Notes under the pieces: model-generated
Seen by the model: only the letters and a program-made list of their open reading frames with translations
Told to the model about the DNA's origin: nothing
Database searches by the model: none
Shown: piece by piece, positions 63,193 to 64,000 of the stretch
Numbering within the stretch: position 1 is the first letter of the stretch
Layout: each line of letters starts with the position of its first letter
Made by a program: the position numbers and the translations under genes
Assembly: GCF_003967355.1 (NCBI RefSeq)
Contig: NZ_BIFH01000014.1
Coordinates: 434,001-498,000 of the forward strand
DNA length: 64,000 nt
Source of the DNA: Embleya hyalina
GTDB taxonomy: Bacteria; Actinomycetota; Actinomycetes; Streptomycetales; Streptomycetaceae
Direction of reading: 5' to 3'

Positions 63193-63774
63193 ATGTCCTT
63201 GTTGACCGTGTGGCCTGAGGACGATGCCGCCGAGGTGGTCGTGCGGACCTCGGAGCCGGGGGAGATCGCTCGGGCCCTGGAGCCGATCGGGGTTCGGTTC
63301 GAGCGGTGGACGGCCGATGTGGCCCTGCCCGACGGGGCTACGCAGGATCAGGTGATCGCTGCCTACAAGACCGAGGTGGATCGCATCACCGCGGCCGAGG
63401 GGTACATCCTCGTGGATGTGATTCGGCTCCAGCCGTCCGACGATCCGGAGTGGCCGGCCAAGGCCGCCGGCGCGCGGGCGAAGTTTTTGACCGAGCACAC
63501 GCATGAGGACGACGAGGTGCGCTTCTTCGTCGAAGGGGCCGGCATCTTCTACCTCCACATCGCCGGCCGGGTGCACGCGGTGTTGTGCGAGGCGGGCGAT
63601 CTGCTCTCGGTGCCCAAGGGCATCACGCACTGGTTCGACATGGGCGTGGAGCCGTCGGTCGCCGCGATCCGGTTCTTCCACGACGAGGACGGCTGGGTCG
63701 GCGACTTCACCGGTGACCCGATCGCCTCGCGCTTCCCGGACTTCGACGAGATCCGGGCCGGGTACGCCGCGTGA
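63193..63774 (+). CDS. mtnD: Acireductone dioxygenase (1,2-dihydroxy-3-keto-5-methylthiopentene dioxygenase)
   Basis: A 193-residue cupin enzyme of the methionine salvage pathway. The metal motif is [16 protein letters not shown] (H-x-H...E), followed by the second cupin motif with [17 protein letters not shown] giving the last His. Fe(II)/Ni(II) in this site decides whether the product is the keto-acid for methionine or an off-pathway cleavage. The length is normal. ATG 63193 follows GGAGGG. GTGA overlap with the next gene at 63771 shows translational coupling with mtnC. Confidence 0.96.
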   Translation: MSLLTVWPEDDAAEVVVRTSEPGEIARALEPIGVRFERWTADVALPDGATQDQVIAAYKTEVDRITAAEGYILVDVIRLQPSDDPEWPAKAAGARAKFLTEHTHEDDEVRFFVEGAGIFYLHIAGRVHAVLCEAGDLLSVPKGITHWFDMGVEPSVAAIRFFHDEDGWVGDFTGDPIASRFPDFDEIRAGYAA

Positions 63775-64000
63775 GTTCAGGCACGAACCCGGTCGACGCT
63801 CCGCTGACGGTGGTCGTCGACATCGAGGGCACCACCAGCGCCACCGGCTTCATCACCGAGCAGCTGTATCCGTACTCCCGCGTGCACTTCGGCCGTTGGC
63901 TGGACGAGCACGGCGACCACCCCGACGTGGTGCGTGCCGTCGAGGCCGTGCGCGAGTCGATCGGCGAGCCGGACGCGGACGACCGGCGGATCGTCGAGGC
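63771..64000 (+). CDS. mtnC: Acireductone synthase (enolase-phosphatase E1), 5' part only
   Basis: The first 76 codons are visible; the gene runs past the window end. [27 protein letters not shown] (shortened) contains the HAD-type phosphatase motif DxEGT with the nucleophile Asp, typical of MtnC. It converts 2,3-diketomethylthiopentyl-1-phosphate to the acireductone used by MtnD. GTG 63771 overlaps the mtnD stop (GTGA). Confidence 0.95.
   Translation, partial: MSSGTNPVDAPLTVVVDIEGTTSATGFITEQLYPYSRVHFGRWLDEHGDHPDVVRAVEAVRESIGEPDADDRRIVE

Overview
The window is very GC-rich (C or G at almost every wobble position). Many genes start with GTG or TTG, and ATGA/GTGA/TTGA stop-start overlaps are common. 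The family mix is typical of a filamentous actinomycete of the Streptomycetaceae (Streptomyces, Embleya or a near relative): XRE-DUF5753/DUF397 pair, ECF41 sigma factor with a carboxymuconolactone decarboxylase, csn-type ROK operon, DUF5984, DUF4240, DUF6247 and secreted M4 proteases with chitin-binding tails. No rRNA, tRNA, CRISPR array or prophage was seen. Every call rests on reading the sequence alone; no database search was run.

Layout. 1-6.5 kb: a peptide/nickel-type ABC transporter (one permease cut by the window edge, a permease-ATPase fusion, an ATPase) followed by a three-subunit xanthine-dehydrogenase-family molybdoenzyme. 6.5-13 kb: CHASE3 histidine kinase, small membrane protein, GH13 alpha-glucosidase, Gfo/Idh/MocA oxidoreductase and an MFS transporter. 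13.4-20.5 kb: a six-gene operon on the minus strand (ROK repressor, sugar-binding lipoprotein, two permeases, GH4 glycosidase, amino-sugar kinase) matching the csnREFGHK chitosan-oligosaccharide operon, with a palindromic operator in front of the repressor. 20.8-25 kb: a secreted M4 protease and a sugar porter. 25-29.6 kb: ABC exporter with a divergent GbsR/MarR regulator, a 67-bp tandem repeat array and a secreted HNH nuclease.

29.6-35.2 kb holds an RraA-like protein, a PucR regulator divergent from a group IV PLP decarboxylase, and three decayed genes. 35.2-37 kb is a compositionally lighter module (HATPase, XRE-DUF5753, DUF397). 37-41.8 kb: methyltransferase, ECF41 sigma factor with its usual carboxymuconolactone decarboxylase partner, and an epoxide hydrolase. 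41.9-45.6 kb: an NB-ARC/TPR STAND protein translationally coupled to a two-helix membrane protein, next to a DUF4240 gene. 45.7-47.6 kb: TetR regulator with its operator inside the promoter of an SRPBCC gene, and a MepB-like gene.

47.7-53.3 kb: a second, larger M4 protease, a paralogue of the one at 21-23 kb that shares its promoter region and carries an extra M28 peptidase domain; then a regulator and a large GC-rich repeat array. 53.5-64 kb: HxlR regulator with an MFS exporter, HhH-GPD DNA repair protein, class A beta-lactamase-like protein, DUF5984 protein, orphan AbiEii-type nucleotidyltransferase, acyl-CoA synthetase with a divergent GAF-LuxR regulator, a decayed DUF6247/RelE toxin-antitoxin pair, and the start of the methionine-salvage genes mtnD-mtnC.

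One 21-bp core links three separate repeat arrays (28.4, 53.0 and 62.4 kb). The strongest candidates for an unusual system are these arrays, the split membrane-STAND pair, the orphan AbiEii-like gene and the duplicated protease locus.
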